This document shows positions 51,038-59,735 of a stretch of DNA of 64,000 nt, piece after piece. A program made the translations under genes and the position numbers. A model generated the notes under the pieces. The model was not told the DNA's origin, ran no database searches, and was given only the letters and a program-made list of their open reading frames with translations. Position 1 is the first letter of the stretch, and each line of letters opens with the position of its first letter. Source of the stretch: Streptomyces antarcticus (GTDB lineage Bacteria; Actinomycetota; Actinomycetes; Streptomycetales; Streptomycetaceae); NCBI RefSeq assembly GCF_026627255.1, contig NZ_JAPNLM010000013.1, positions 1 through 64,000 on the forward strand. The letters run 5' to 3'.

Positions 51038-52390
51038 TTGAGCAGTTCCGCACCGCAGGACACCGGACAGGCCCGGCGCGAGCAGCGCCTCTGGTCGGTG
51101 GACGAGCACCTCGCGGACGTCCTCGCCACCGTCCGGCCGCTGGAGCCCATCGAGCTCCAGCTGCTGGACGCCCAGGGCTGTGTCCTGGTCGAGGACGTCA
51201 CCGTGCCCGTCGCCCTCCCGCCCTTCGACAACAGCTCCATGGACGGCTACGCCGTCCGCACGGCCGACGTCCAGGGTGCGAGCGAGGAGTTCCCCGCGGT
51301 GCTGACGGTCATCGGGGACGTCGCGGCGGGCAGCGGTGAGCTGCCCACCGTCGGCCCCGGCCAGGCCGCGCGGATCATGACCGGTGCCCCGCTGCCGCCC
51401 GGCGCGGAAGCCGTCGTCCCGGTCGAGTGGACCGACGGCGGCACGGGCGGCGGCGCCGCCTCCGGGATGACCCCGGCCAGCTCCGCCCCCGAGGGCGCGG
51501 GCGGCGAGGTACGGGTCCACCGGGCCGCCGAGGCGCGGGCGCACGTCCGCGCCCGGGGCAGCGACGTACAGGCCGGTGACCTGGCCCTGGCGTCCGGCAC
51601 GGTCCTGGGGCCGCCGCAGATCGCCCTGCTGGCCGCGATCGGGCGGGGCACCGTCCGGGTCCGGCCGCGCCCGCGCGTGGTCGTCCTGTCCACCGGCAGC
51701 GAGCTGGTCCAGCCCGGTGAGGCGCTGACCGCCGGGACGATCTACGACTCCAACAGCTTCGCGCTCGCGGCCGCCGCCCGGGACGCGGGCGCCATCGCCT
51801 ACCGGGTGGGCGCCGTCGCGGACGACGCCGACACCCTGCGTTCCACCATCGAGGACCAGCTGATCCGCGCCGACCTGCTGGTCACCACCGGCGGCGTCAG
51901 CGTGGGCGCGTACGACGTGGTGAAGGAGGCGCTGACCTCTGTCGCCACCGGCGAGGACGGTGTCGACGGCGCCGGGATCGACTTCCGCAAGCTCGCCATG
52001 CAGCCCGGCAAGCCGCAGGGCTTCGGCGTCATCGGCCCGGACCACACGCCGCTGCTGGCGCTGCCCGGCAACCCGGTCTCCAGTTACGTCTCCTTCGAGC
52101 TGTTCGTGCGCCCCGCGATCCGCACGCTCATGGGCCTGCCGGAGTCCGAGGTCAGCCGCCCGAGCGTGCGCGCGGTGCTCACCGCGGACAAGGCGATCGG
52201 CTCGCCGGCCGGCCGCCGCCAGTTCCTGCGCGGCACGTACGACGCCGGGAGCGGAACGGTCAGCCCGGTCGGCGGAGCGGGCTCGCACCTGATCGCCGCT
52301 CTGGCGCACGCCGACTCGCTGATCGTCGTACCGGAGGACGTCACCTCGGTGGAGCCCGGGGCCGAGCTGGAAGTGGTCCTGCTCGGCTGA
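51038..52390 (+). CDS. moeA: MoeA/Glp (gephyrin-like molybdopterin molybdenumtransferase)
   Basis: 450 residues from a TTG at 51038, 11 bp after GGAGGAG and 4 bp after galU. MoeA signatures: PFDNSSMDGYAVRTADV, VVLSTGSELVQPGEALTAGT and LLVTTGGVSVGAYDVVKEAL. The enzyme inserts molybdate into adenylated molybdopterin. In corynebacteria the homologue at this conserved locus, Glp, binds FtsZ and the membrane receptor GlpR in cell division; the gene order here (next moaC, mogA, rimJ and the SepX/GlpR-like gene) suggests it may be this divisome version. The sequence shows an insertion rich in Gly/Ser (residues about 130-165). Confidence 0.93.
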   Translation: MSSSAPQDTGQARREQRLWSVDEHLADVLATVRPLEPIELQLLDAQGCVLVEDVTVPVALPPFDNSSMDGYAVRTADVQGASEEFPAVLTVIGDVAAGSGELPTVGPGQAARIMTGAPLPPGAEAVVPVEWTDGGTGGGAASGMTPASSAPEGAGGEVRVHRAAEARAHVRARGSDVQAGDLALASGTVLGPPQIALLAAIGRGTVRVRPRPRVVVLSTGSELVQPGEALTAGTIYDSNSFALAAAARDAGAIAYRVGAVADDADTLRSTIEDQLIRADLLVTTGGVSVGAYDVVKEALTSVATGEDGVDGAGIDFRKLAMQPGKPQGFGVIGPDHTPLLALPGNPVSSYVSFELFVRPAIRTLMGLPESEVSRPSVRAVLTADKAIGSPAGRRQFLRGTYDAGSGTVSPVGGAGSHLIAALAHADSLIVVPEDVTSVEPGAELEVVLLG

Positions 52391-52464
52391 AGTGAGGCCG
52401 GTGCGGGTAGCGTGTTGCATCACACAGGCCCCCGGGGGCCCGGACGGAAGCGGCGCGCAGAGCT

Positions 52465-52944
52465 ATGAGTACGCAGAGCAGGCTGACCCACCTCGACGAG
52501 GCCGGGGCGGCCCGGATGGTCGACGTATCCGAGAAGGACGTCACCGGCCGGACGGCCCGGGCCAGCGGACGGGTGCTCGTGTCCCCCCGGGTGATCGAGC
52601 TGTTGCGCGGCGAGGGCGTCCCCAAGGGCGACGCCCTCGCCACCGCGCGGATCGCCGGGATCATGGGCGCGAAGAAGACCCCCGACCTGATCCCGCTCTG
52701 CCACCCGCTGGCCGTGTCCGGGGTGAAGGTGGACCTGAAGGTCGCCGACGACGCCGTGGAGATCCTGGCCACCGTGAAGACGACCGACCGCACGGGCGTC
52801 GAGATGGAGGCGCTCACCGCCGTCGCGGTCGCCGGGCTGACCGTCATCGACATGGTCAAGGCCGTCGACAAGGGCGCCGTCATCACGGACGTCCGGGTGG
52901 AGGAGAAGACCGGCGGCAAGTCCGGCGACTGGACGCGCGCGTGA
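52465..52944 (+). CDS. moaC: Cyclic pyranopterin monophosphate synthase
   Basis: 159 residues. MoaC motifs: ARIAGIMGAKKTPDLIPLCH and VKTTDRTGVEMEALTAVAVA, then DKGAVITDVRVEEKTGGKSG. Acts with MoaA in the first step of molybdenum cofactor synthesis, rearranging GTP. The stop overlaps the mogA start (GTGA at 52941), and 74 bp separate it from moeA. No moaA is in the window. Confidence 0.97.
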   Translation: MSTQSRLTHLDEAGAARMVDVSEKDVTGRTARASGRVLVSPRVIELLRGEGVPKGDALATARIAGIMGAKKTPDLIPLCHPLAVSGVKVDLKVADDAVEILATVKTTDRTGVEMEALTAVAVAGLTVIDMVKAVDKGAVITDVRVEEKTGGKSGDWTRA

Positions 52945-53540
52945 ACGCCCCGCGCGGCGGCGAGGTCCACAGCCACCTGCACGCGGTGCCCGCGGCGCCC
53001 GCGGAGCCCGAGACCGAGCCCGAGACCGCCCCGGCTCCGCTGCGGGCCCTGGTGGTCACGGCCTCGAACCGGGCCTCGCAGGGCGTCTACCCCGACCGGG
53101 GCGGGCCGCTGCTCGCCGAGGCGCTGGAGCAGCTCGGCTTCACGGTCGACGGCCCCCGGGTCGTCCCGGACGGCGACCCCGTCGGCCACGCGCTCCGCGA
53201 GGGCGTGGCCGCCGGGTACGACGTCATCCTCACCACCGGCGGCACCGGCATCTCGCCGACCGACCGCACCCCGGACGCCACCGCGCGGGTGCTGGACTAC
53301 GAGATTCCGGGCATCCCGCAGGCCATCCGCGCCGAGGGCCTGGCGAAGGTCGCCACCGCGGCCCTGTCGCGGGGCCTGGCCGGCGTGGCCGGACACACCC
53401 TGATCGTCAACCTCCCGGGCTCGACGGGCGGGGTGAAGGACGGCCTCGCCGTCCTGTCCCGGATCCTTCCGCACGCCGTGGACCAGATCCGCGGCGGCGA
53501 CCACCCCAGACCGGCGGGACCCTCCGGGAGCACGAGCTGA
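52941..53540 (+). CDS. mogA: MogA/MoaB-family molybdopterin adenylyltransferase
   Basis: 199 residues from the GTG at 52941. After about 35 variable residues comes the MogA core: LVVTASNRASQGVYPDRGGP, DVILTTGGTGISPTDRTPDA and GHTLIVNLPGSTGGVKDGLA. It activates molybdopterin with ATP before molybdate insertion by MoeA; the two act in sequence in this operon. The C-terminal end overlaps the next gene if its CTG start is real. Confidence 0.93.
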   Translation: MNAPRGGEVHSHLHAVPAAPAEPETEPETAPAPLRALVVTASNRASQGVYPDRGGPLLAEALEQLGFTVDGPRVVPDGDPVGHALREGVAAGYDVILTTGGTGISPTDRTPDATARVLDYEIPGIPQAIRAEGLAKVATAALSRGLAGVAGHTLIVNLPGSTGGVKDGLAVLSRILPHAVDQIRGGDHPRPAGPSGSTS

Positions 53541-53557
53541 ACGGCCCGACCTGGCCG

Positions 53558-54166
53558 GTGGTCCTGGCGGACGGCGACGTCACGCTCCGGCCGATAAGGC
53601 TGCGGGACCAGAAGGCCTGGCGCGAGGTCAACCGGCGCAACCGCGAATGGCTCCGCCCGTGGGAGGCGACGATCCCGCCGCCCGCCCCGTGGGGGCCGGT
53701 GGTCCAGCGGCCGACGTACCGCCAGATGGTGCGCCACCTGCGGGCCGAGGCGAACGCGGGCCGGATGCTGCCCTTCGTCATCGAGTACCAGGGCCGGCTC
53801 GTCGGGCAGCTGACGGTCGCCGGGATCACCTGGGGCTCGATGTGCGCGGGCCACATCGGCTACTGGGTGGACCGCGAGGTGGCGGGCCGCGGCGTGATGC
53901 CGACGGCGGTCGCGCTCGCGGTCGACCACTGCTTCGGCCGGGTCGGGCTGCACCGGATCGAGGTGTGCATCCGCCCGGAGAACGGGCCGAGCCGCCGGGT
54001 CGTGGAGAAGCTCGGCCTGCGCGAGGAGGGGCTGCGCCCGCGCTACCTGCACATCGACGGGGCCTGGCGCGACCACCTCGTGTACGCGGTCACGGTGGAG
54101 GAACTCCCGGAGGGGCTGCTGCGCCGCTGGCACCGGGCCCGCCATCCGGAGAGACCGACGAAATAG
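53558..54166 (+). CDS. rimJ: RimJ-like GNAT N-acetyltransferase
   Basis: 202 residues from the GTG at 53558. GNAT motif in EVAGRGVMPTAVALAVDHCF and VGLHRIEVCIRPENGPSRRV, N-terminal VTLRPIRLRDQKAWREVNRR. Acts as protein N-terminal (ribosomal) acetyltransferase in the RimJ subgroup. A CTG at 53537 that overlaps the mogA stop (CTGA) would give the N-terminus LNGPTWPVVLADGDV, which matches the usual pattern of homologues better; the coordinates given are the conservative choice. Sits in the conserved slot between moeA and sepX, as in mycobacteria. Confidence 0.88.
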   Translation: MVLADGDVTLRPIRLRDQKAWREVNRRNREWLRPWEATIPPPAPWGPVVQRPTYRQMVRHLRAEANAGRMLPFVIEYQGRLVGQLTVAGITWGSMCAGHIGYWVDREVAGRGVMPTAVALAVDHCFGRVGLHRIEVCIRPENGPSRRVVEKLGLREEGLRPRYLHIDGAWRDHLVYAVTVEELPEGLLRRWHRARHPERPTK

Positions 54167-54328
54167 AAACCAAAACCGAGTATCTGTTCGAATTAAAGGT
54201 CACGGAACCGATTCGCCCATAACTTGATCCGAAGAATCACAAAAAAAGTCCGTGATATCAGCGAGATCGTGCGACACACCGGCCCAATTGGCCGATCCCG
54301 TCGGCCCCGCCCCTCTACGGTGTGAGGT

Positions 54329-55363
54329 GTGAGCAGCAGCGGCCTCATCTACGCAGTCATTGTCGGGGCCTGGGCCGCCTACTTGGTGCCCATGTGGCTC
54401 CGGAGGCAGGACGAGCTGAACGAAGCCCGTCCGACGGAACGCTTCTCCACTGCCATTCGGCTGCTTTCCGGCCGGGCGGGAATGGAGCGCCGTTACGCCA
54501 AGGGACTGCGTGAGCGCGGTGACGAGGAGGCGGAGCCCCAGCCCCGCACGGACCCGGACGCCGCCACGGAAAAGGTCGAATCCGTGGACGCCGACGCCCG
54601 GGCCTTCGTCGTGCCCCCGACCAGGTCGGAGCCGAGACGCGCCGAGGCCGATCGCGAGCAGCGCGCGGAGCGGGCCCGGCGCGAACAGCGCCTCCAGGTC
54701 CTCGCCCGCCGCCGGCGCACCACCGCGCTCCTGTTCCTGGTCTTCACCCTGGGCGCGGTCGTCGCCGCGGTGGGCGGCCTGCGCCTGCTGTGGGCTCCCG
54801 CCGTACCGGCCTTCCTGCTGAGCGCGTACATCGTGCACCTGCGGGTCCAGGAGCGCCGCCGCTACGAGTTCACGATGGACCGGCGCCGCGCCGAGGCCGC
54901 CGCCCGGCACCTGCGCGAGAACCGCCCGCGCCGCCGCGAGCCCGAGGCCGCCGCGGGCGGCGATCCGGACCCCGCGCCACCGGTCTCCCCGCAGGAAGCC
55001 GGCCGCAGGGCGCTCGTGGAGCAGACCGACCACGCCGAGTGGGTGGACCAGCAGCGCGAGCGCGAGCGCGGCCCCGCCCGCGGTGACAGCTGGGAGCCGG
55101 TCCCGGTCCCGCTGCCGACGTACGTGACGGCGCCGGTCGCCCCGCGCGCCACCGGACCCGCCACCCCGGACGCCTGGAGCTCGACCCGCTCCAGCACCGC
55201 CGAGCCGACGGAGCCGCGCCTGCGCGCCCAGCCCGCGGTTCCCGCGCCCGCGCCGGAGCCCACACCCCAGACCGCGCCGCGCCCCCGGGGCCGTGAGCGG
55301 GGCCGTACGCCGCTGTTCGACCAGTACGAGAGCGACGAGCGCCCGCGAGCCGCGAACGAGTGA
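54329..55363 (+). CDS. sepX: SepX/GlpR-like division-associated membrane protein
   Basis: 344 residues from a GTG at 54329. N-terminal membrane helix (SGLIYAVIVGAWAAYLVPMW) followed directly by RRQDELNEARPTERFSTAIR, a cytoplasmic charged/coiled-coil region, two more close helices (TTALLFLVFTLGAVVAAVGG, AVPAFLLSAYIVHLRVQERR) and a Pro/Ala-rich tail. This layout and the position after galU-moeA-rimJ match the actinobacterial membrane protein called SepX in Streptomyces and GlpR in corynebacteria, which link Glp/MoeA and polarity or division proteins. Identity is inferred mainly from gene order and topology. Preceded by a 160-bp AT-rich promoter-like gap. Confidence 0.75.
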   Translation: MSSSGLIYAVIVGAWAAYLVPMWLRRQDELNEARPTERFSTAIRLLSGRAGMERRYAKGLRERGDEEAEPQPRTDPDAATEKVESVDADARAFVVPPTRSEPRRAEADREQRAERARREQRLQVLARRRRTTALLFLVFTLGAVVAAVGGLRLLWAPAVPAFLLSAYIVHLRVQERRRYEFTMDRRRAEAAARHLRENRPRRREPEAAAGGDPDPAPPVSPQEAGRRALVEQTDHAEWVDQQRERERGPARGDSWEPVPVPLPTYVTAPVAPRATGPATPDAWSSTRSSTAEPTEPRLRAQPAVPAPAPEPTPQTAPRPRGRERGRTPLFDQYESDERPRAANE

Positions 55364-55439
55364 GCGGACCTGCGCGGACGCTCCCGGAATCCGGTTTTGG
55401 AGCACCCGCGAGGGGGTGCTAATGTTTCACACGTCGCAA

Positions 55440-55513
55440 GGGCCTGTGGCGCAGTCTGGTAGCGCACCTCGTTCGCATCGAGGGGGTCTGGGGTTCAAAT
55501 CCCCACAGGTCCA
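55440..55513 (+). tRNA. tRNA-Ala (anticodon CGC)
   Basis: Complete cloverleaf of 74 nt: acceptor GGGCCTG/CAGGTCC, D arm GCGC...GCGC, anticodon arm CCTCG-TTCGCAT-CGAGG with anticodon CGC at the centre, T arm TGGGG-TTCAAAT-CCCCA, discriminator A. CCA is not encoded. CGC reads the GCG alanine codon, abundant in GC-rich actinomycetes. Confidence 0.95.
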
Positions 55514-55550
55514 CAAACGACAGTTCTTGAGTAGCTCTCGGGAACGTCAT

Positions 55551-55586
55551 GAGATCCCGTCCGGTCGAAAGACCGGGCGGGATCTC
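55551..55586. terminator. Hairpin terminator after tRNA-Ala
   Basis: A 16-bp stem (GAGATCCCGTCCGGTC with GACCGGGCGGGATCTC, one G-U pair) closed by a GAAA tetraloop lies 37 bp after the tRNA. The 200 bp beyond it, up to the start at 55784, hold no gene and presumably the promoter of the next one. Confidence 0.75.
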
Positions 55587-55783
55587 GGCGTTTCCAGGGG
55601 TGTTCCTTCCGGTGGCACGTCAAGAACTCCTGTGCGAACGGGTGATCGCCGTTGTTATGATCCGACACGATCGGAGGGGGACCGATCGCGAAGAGCCAGA
55701 CCGGCATCCGCCCGCGAGAGCGGCCGGACGCGTTCGCTCCGCGGCAATTCCCCTCTCCTGTGCTCGCCCAAGAGAGGGTGGTT

Positions 55784-58700
55784 GTGGATCCGACCGTACG
55801 ACGATCGTCGAGGCTTCGCCGAGGGCTGGGAGCCGTCACGCTGGCCCTGGTCACCGGCGCCGCGTCACTGACCGCGGCCCTGCCCGAGGCGGTCGCCGCC
55901 CCGGCCGCGGGCGCCGCCGCCGGCGAACTGGTGCTTCCCGCGGCCCCGCGCGGCCTCCCGGCCCGGGACCGGCTGTTCGTGGCCGGCGCCACCGGCCTGC
56001 TGCACGCCCGCGAGGGCAGCGACCGCTTGCTGTGGACCCTGTACGACACCGGCGCCACCACCGACACGGGGCTGCGTCTGCCCGCCCCGCTCAGTGCGGA
56101 CCTGGACGCCGGCCGGCCCTCGCGCGGCTACAACGGAGCCCCCGACCACCGCTACGGAACCTCCTCCGACACGGTGGCGGTCCACACGGCGGCCAAGGCG
56201 AAGGCACCCGCCAAGGTCGACCTGTACGACCTGGCGACCGGCCGGCCGGTCGCGCTGGGCACGGTCACGATCCCCGCCGGGCAGACCTACTACGGGACGT
56301 ACGGGCGCACCGTACTGACCGTCGAGGGCGGCGACTCCGCCGTCACCGGCTGGTTCCTGAACCGGCTGGACGCGGGCTCCACCGTCCGCACCAAGGTGGC
56401 GCTTCCCGCCGGCGCGGTGCCGGCCACCTCGGTGCACGACGGTGACCAGAACTCGCTGATCCTGCGTCACCGCCTGGACGACCTCACGCACTCCGTCCTG
56501 GTGGACGTCGTGACGGGGCAGACCACCGCGCTGCCGGACGAGGGCCCGTACGACTTCACGCACGGCTTCCGGCTGGCCAAGGGCAAGGTGCTGCGCACCG
56601 ACCAGCAGAACATGGTCGACGTGCTGGACCGGGCGCAGCCGCAGACCGTGCTCAGTTCCACCTACTTCAACCCGGTCGACGGCGAACTGCGGCTGCTCGG
56701 CGACTGGTTGCTCGGCAGCCAGTCCGTCGCGGGGACCTCGGGCGACAACCGCGGCCGTCCGCTGCACCTGGCGGAGGTCGGCTCGACCTCCGGCGTCGTC
56801 GAGTTCTTGCTGGAGTTCGCCGACTCCCAGTTGCTGCCCGCGCCGGACGGGTCGCTCATCGCGATCGGCAGTGCGAAGGCCCCCGAGTACGGCACCCAGC
56901 CGCAGACCGCCGTCCACCGGATCACCGCGGCCGGCGCCGCCAAGCCGCAGGCCGTCAAGCTGGTCGACGTGCCCCACGCGCCCGCCACCGTCTTCGGGCT
57001 GACGATCGGCGGCGGCGTGGTCACCGCCGCCTCGGACACCGTCCAGTTCCAGCCGGGCGACATCACGGGCGCCTACCGCAGCTACCGCGTCTCGAACGAC
57101 GCGACCCCGGTCAAGACCGCCGAATACCTCGACGGCCGGCACGGCATCAGCGACTGCTTCAGCTTCAACGCGGGCTGCGTCGGTCTCCGGTCCACCGGAG
57201 ACGGCCGCTACCTGGAGCACGAGCCGGTGGAGCAGGACCGGTACGTCGTCGTCCGCGAGGCGGGGAACAAGGAGTGGGCCGGCACGATCCCCATGAACGG
57301 CGAGAGCGGCATGCAGACCGCGGACGTCTCGGGCCGCTACATGGCGCTCGCCCAGACCGCGTACGGCAACTGGACCGCCAACCACCAGGTGATCGTCAAC
57401 GACCTCGACACCCGTACCCGGGTGTTCACGACGCAGGCGACCGGCGTCGCCCTGCAGGGTGACACGCTCTGGACCTCGAAGGAGGGCAGCACCAGCGTCT
57501 CCGCCACCGACGTGCGGGGCGGGCAGGCCCGCGGCAGCTTCACCACGCCGTGCCCGGCCACGCTGCTCGAGGCCGTCGGGCGCTACGTCGCCTGGAACTG
57601 CCAGGACGACCACGGCACCGTGCGCACCAGCGGTGTGTACGACACGGTGACCCGCCAGACCCTCTCGGTGCCGGTGCAGACCGTCGGCTGGCTCAACGTG
57701 ACCTGGGGCCGCGAGTCGCTGCTCGGCGACGGCTACCTGGTACGCCAGGACCTGGCCACCGGCCGGCTGCTGCTGCTCGACTTCCACGAGGGCATCAAGA
57801 CCTCCGGCGGCGAGAACACCGTGCAGGTGCGCACGCTCGCCCAGGGCGACGAGTGGAAGTCGCTGCGCCAGCCGAACCGGTCCTGGGCAGTCGACCGTAC
57901 CGGCGCGAACATCGTCTGGACCGACGCCGACGGGCAGCGTGTCCACGTCGCCAACAACGGCATCCCGGCCGTTCCGGCCGTGCCGGCAGGCGACCGCTTC
58001 ACCGCGCTCTCCCCGGCACGCCTGCTGGACACCCGGGAGGCCCTCGGCCGTCCCGGGACCCAGCCGGTGGCGGCGGGCGGCGAGGTGTCGCTCCAGGTCG
58101 CGGGTCGGGCGGGGGTGCCCCAGTCCGGGGTGAAGGCCGTCGTGCTGAACGTGACGGTGACCGACCCGAAGGCCGACGGTCACCTGACCGCCTGGCCGTC
58201 GGGCACCACCCGGCCGGATTCCTCCAACCTCAACTGGGCGGCCGGGCGGACCGTACCCAACCAGGTCGTGGTGCCGGTGGGCGCGGACGGCAAGGTGAAC
58301 CTGCGCGTCGCCAGCCCGGGCACGGCGCACGTGATCGCCGACGTCTTCGGCTACTACTCCGCGGACGCCGGCGGCAGCACCTTCGCCTCGGCGGGACCGG
58401 CGCGGCTGCTGGACTCGCGGGCGGCCGTGGGCAGGCCGGGCACCGACCCGGTGCCGGCCCGCGGCGAGGTGTCGCTGACCGTGGCGGGCCGCGGCGGTGT
58501 CCCGCAGAGCGGGGTCAAGGCCGTCGTGCTGAACGTCACGCTGACGGACGCCAAGGACGCCGGGCACCTGACGGTGTGGCCGTCGGGCACCACCCGGCCG
58601 AACTCGTCCAGCCTCAACTGGACGGCCGGCCAGACCGTGCCCAACCACGTGGTGGTCCCGGTCGGCGCGGACGGCAAGGTGAAGCTCTACAACGCGAGCG

Positions 58701-59107
58701 GGGGCTCCGCCCACCTGATCGCCGACGTCTTCGGCTACTACTCCGACGACCCGGCCGGCGCCACCTTCCGCACCGCCGGTCCCAAGCGCATGTTCGACAC
58801 CCGCACCACCAGCCCGGTGGCCGCGCGGGGGAGCACCGTGCTCGACCTGTCCGGCAGCAGTGAGCTCGCCCGTGCCAAGGCGGTCGTGCTGAACGTGACG
58901 GTCACCGACCCGAAGTCCGACGGTCACCTGACCGCCTGGCCCTCGGGCACGACCCGCCCCGACTCGTCCAACCTCAACTGGACGGCCGGCAGCACCGTGG
59001 CCAACCTGGTGACGGTGCCGGTGGGCGCCGACGGCAAGGTGGAGTTCGCCAACATCGGCTGGGGCTCCGCCCACGTCATCGTCGACCTCTTCGGCTACCT
59101 CGGCTGA
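55784..59107 (+). CDS. Very large secreted protein with beta-propeller-like body and three C-terminal repeats
   Basis: 1107 residues from the GTG at 55784 (AGAGAGG 6 bp upstream; earlier GTGs lack this). Signal peptide with twin basic residues (RRSSRLRRGLGAVTLALVTG), cleaved near AVAA. Residues about 45-730 are a repetitive beta-rich body with WD/propeller-like strands (TLYDTGATTDTGLRLP, VILVDVVTGQTT-like blocks). The C-terminal 360 residues are three ~120-residue repeats beginning FTALSPARLLDTRE, each ending HVIADVFGYYS. Such RLLDTR repeats are common at the end of actinobacterial exported hydrolases and bind wall or surface. No catalytic motif was found. Confidence 0.85.
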   Translation: MDPTVRRSSRLRRGLGAVTLALVTGAASLTAALPEAVAAPAAGAAAGELVLPAAPRGLPARDRLFVAGATGLLHAREGSDRLLWTLYDTGATTDTGLRLPAPLSADLDAGRPSRGYNGAPDHRYGTSSDTVAVHTAAKAKAPAKVDLYDLATGRPVALGTVTIPAGQTYYGTYGRTVLTVEGGDSAVTGWFLNRLDAGSTVRTKVALPAGAVPATSVHDGDQNSLILRHRLDDLTHSVLVDVVTGQTTALPDEGPYDFTHGFRLAKGKVLRTDQQNMVDVLDRAQPQTVLSSTYFNPVDGELRLLGDWLLGSQSVAGTSGDNRGRPLHLAEVGSTSGVVEFLLEFADSQLLPAPDGSLIAIGSAKAPEYGTQPQTAVHRITAAGAAKPQAVKLVDVPHAPATVFGLTIGGGVVTAASDTVQFQPGDITGAYRSYRVSNDATPVKTAEYLDGRHGISDCFSFNAGCVGLRSTGDGRYLEHEPVEQDRYVVVREAGNKEWAGTIPMNGESGMQTADVSGRYMALAQTAYGNWTANHQVIVNDLDTRTRVFTTQATGVALQGDTLWTSKEGSTSVSATDVRGGQARGSFTTPCPATLLEAVGRYVAWNCQDDHGTVRTSGVYDTVTRQTLSVPVQTVGWLNVTWGRESLLGDGYLVRQDLATGRLLLLDFHEGIKTSGGENTVQVRTLAQGDEWKSLRQPNRSWAVDRTGANIVWTDADGQRVHVANNGIPAVPAVPAGDRFTALSPARLLDTREALGRPGTQPVAAGGEVSLQVAGRAGVPQSGVKAVVLNVTVTDPKADGHLTAWPSGTTRPDSSNLNWAAGRTVPNQVVVPVGADGKVNLRVASPGTAHVIADVFGYYSADAGGSTFASAGPARLLDSRAAVGRPGTDPVPARGEVSLTVAGRGGVPQSGVKAVVLNVTLTDAKDAGHLTVWPSGTTRPNSSSLNWTAGQTVPNHVVVPVGADGKVKLYNASGGSAHLIADVFGYYSDDPAGATFRTAGPKRMFDTRTTSPVAARGSTVLDLSGSSELARAKAVVLNVTVTDPKSDGHLTAWPSGTTRPDSSNLNWTAGSTVANLVTVPVGADGKVEFANIGWGSAHVIVDLFGYLG

Positions 59108-59111
59108 GACC

Positions 59112-59160
59112 CGGAGCCGCGGTACGGCCCGGCCCCAGGCCGGCGCCGTCCGCGGCTCCG
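59112..59160 (+). terminator. Hairpin terminator after the large secreted protein
   Basis: CGGAGCCGCGG (59112-59122) pairs with CCGCGGCTCCG (59150-59160), and the inner part contains further GC-rich pairing. Confidence 0.7.
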
Positions 59161-59193
59161 TCGTTTCCGGCGCGGGGCCGTGCCCGGTCCGGG

Positions 59194-59697
59194 TCAGGAC
59201 GGGGTGTGGAGCGCCTTGGCCATGCAGCGGCTGGAGTCGTGGAAGCGGTAGTGGCCGAACTTGGCGGCCGGGGCGTAGCCCGAGGAGAAGTACAGGGCTA
59301 TCGCCTCCGGCTGCTGGTCGCCCGTTTCCAGGACCATCCGGGTACGGCCCGCCGCGCGGGCGTCGTCTTCCAGGACGGCCAGGATGCGCCGGGCGAGGCC
59401 CAGGCCGCGGGCCTCGGGGACGACGTACATGCGCTTCAGTTCCGCGTCGCCGTCCGCGTACCCCTCGTCGTTCTCGTCCTGGCGGCGCCAGCCGCCGCTC
59501 GCGACGGGAGCGTCCTTGAGGTCGTAGGCGATGAGGTAGAGGCCCCGGGGCGGGGCGAACATCGCCGGGTCGAGGTACGTGACGTCGCCCTCACCCTGGT
59601 ACCGCTCCTGATACTCGAGCTGGACCTGGTCGTCGAGTTTGACCGCGTCAGAGTGGTCGTAGGGTACGGCGCGGAGCTGGATCATCCCGTGAGACAT
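59194..59697 (-). CDS. GNAT-family N-acetyltransferase
   Basis: 167 residues from the ATG at 59697 (MSHGMIQLRAVPYDHSDAVK). Acetyl-CoA motif A in LKRMYVVPEARGLGLARRIL (R-G-x-G-x-A), and C-terminal DQQPEAIALYFSSGYAPAAK as in many GNAT proteins. Substrate unknown. Divergent from the exonuclease III gene with only 38 bp between starts. Confidence 0.85.
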   Translation of the reverse strand: MSHGMIQLRAVPYDHSDAVKLDDQVQLEYQERYQGEGDVTYLDPAMFAPPRGLYLIAYDLKDAPVASGGWRRQDENDEGYADGDAELKRMYVVPEARGLGLARRILAVLEDDARAAGRTRMVLETGDQQPEAIALYFSSGYAPAAKFGHYRFHDSSRCMAKALHTPS

Positions 59698-59735
59698 TCG
59701 AATATCGTACGGAAGCATCCCGCTATCGTGCAGGG

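Noticed and set aside
55440-55513. tRNA-Ala as an integration (att) site
   Set aside because: No repeat of the tRNA 3' end and no integrase in the window; genes on both sides are core type.
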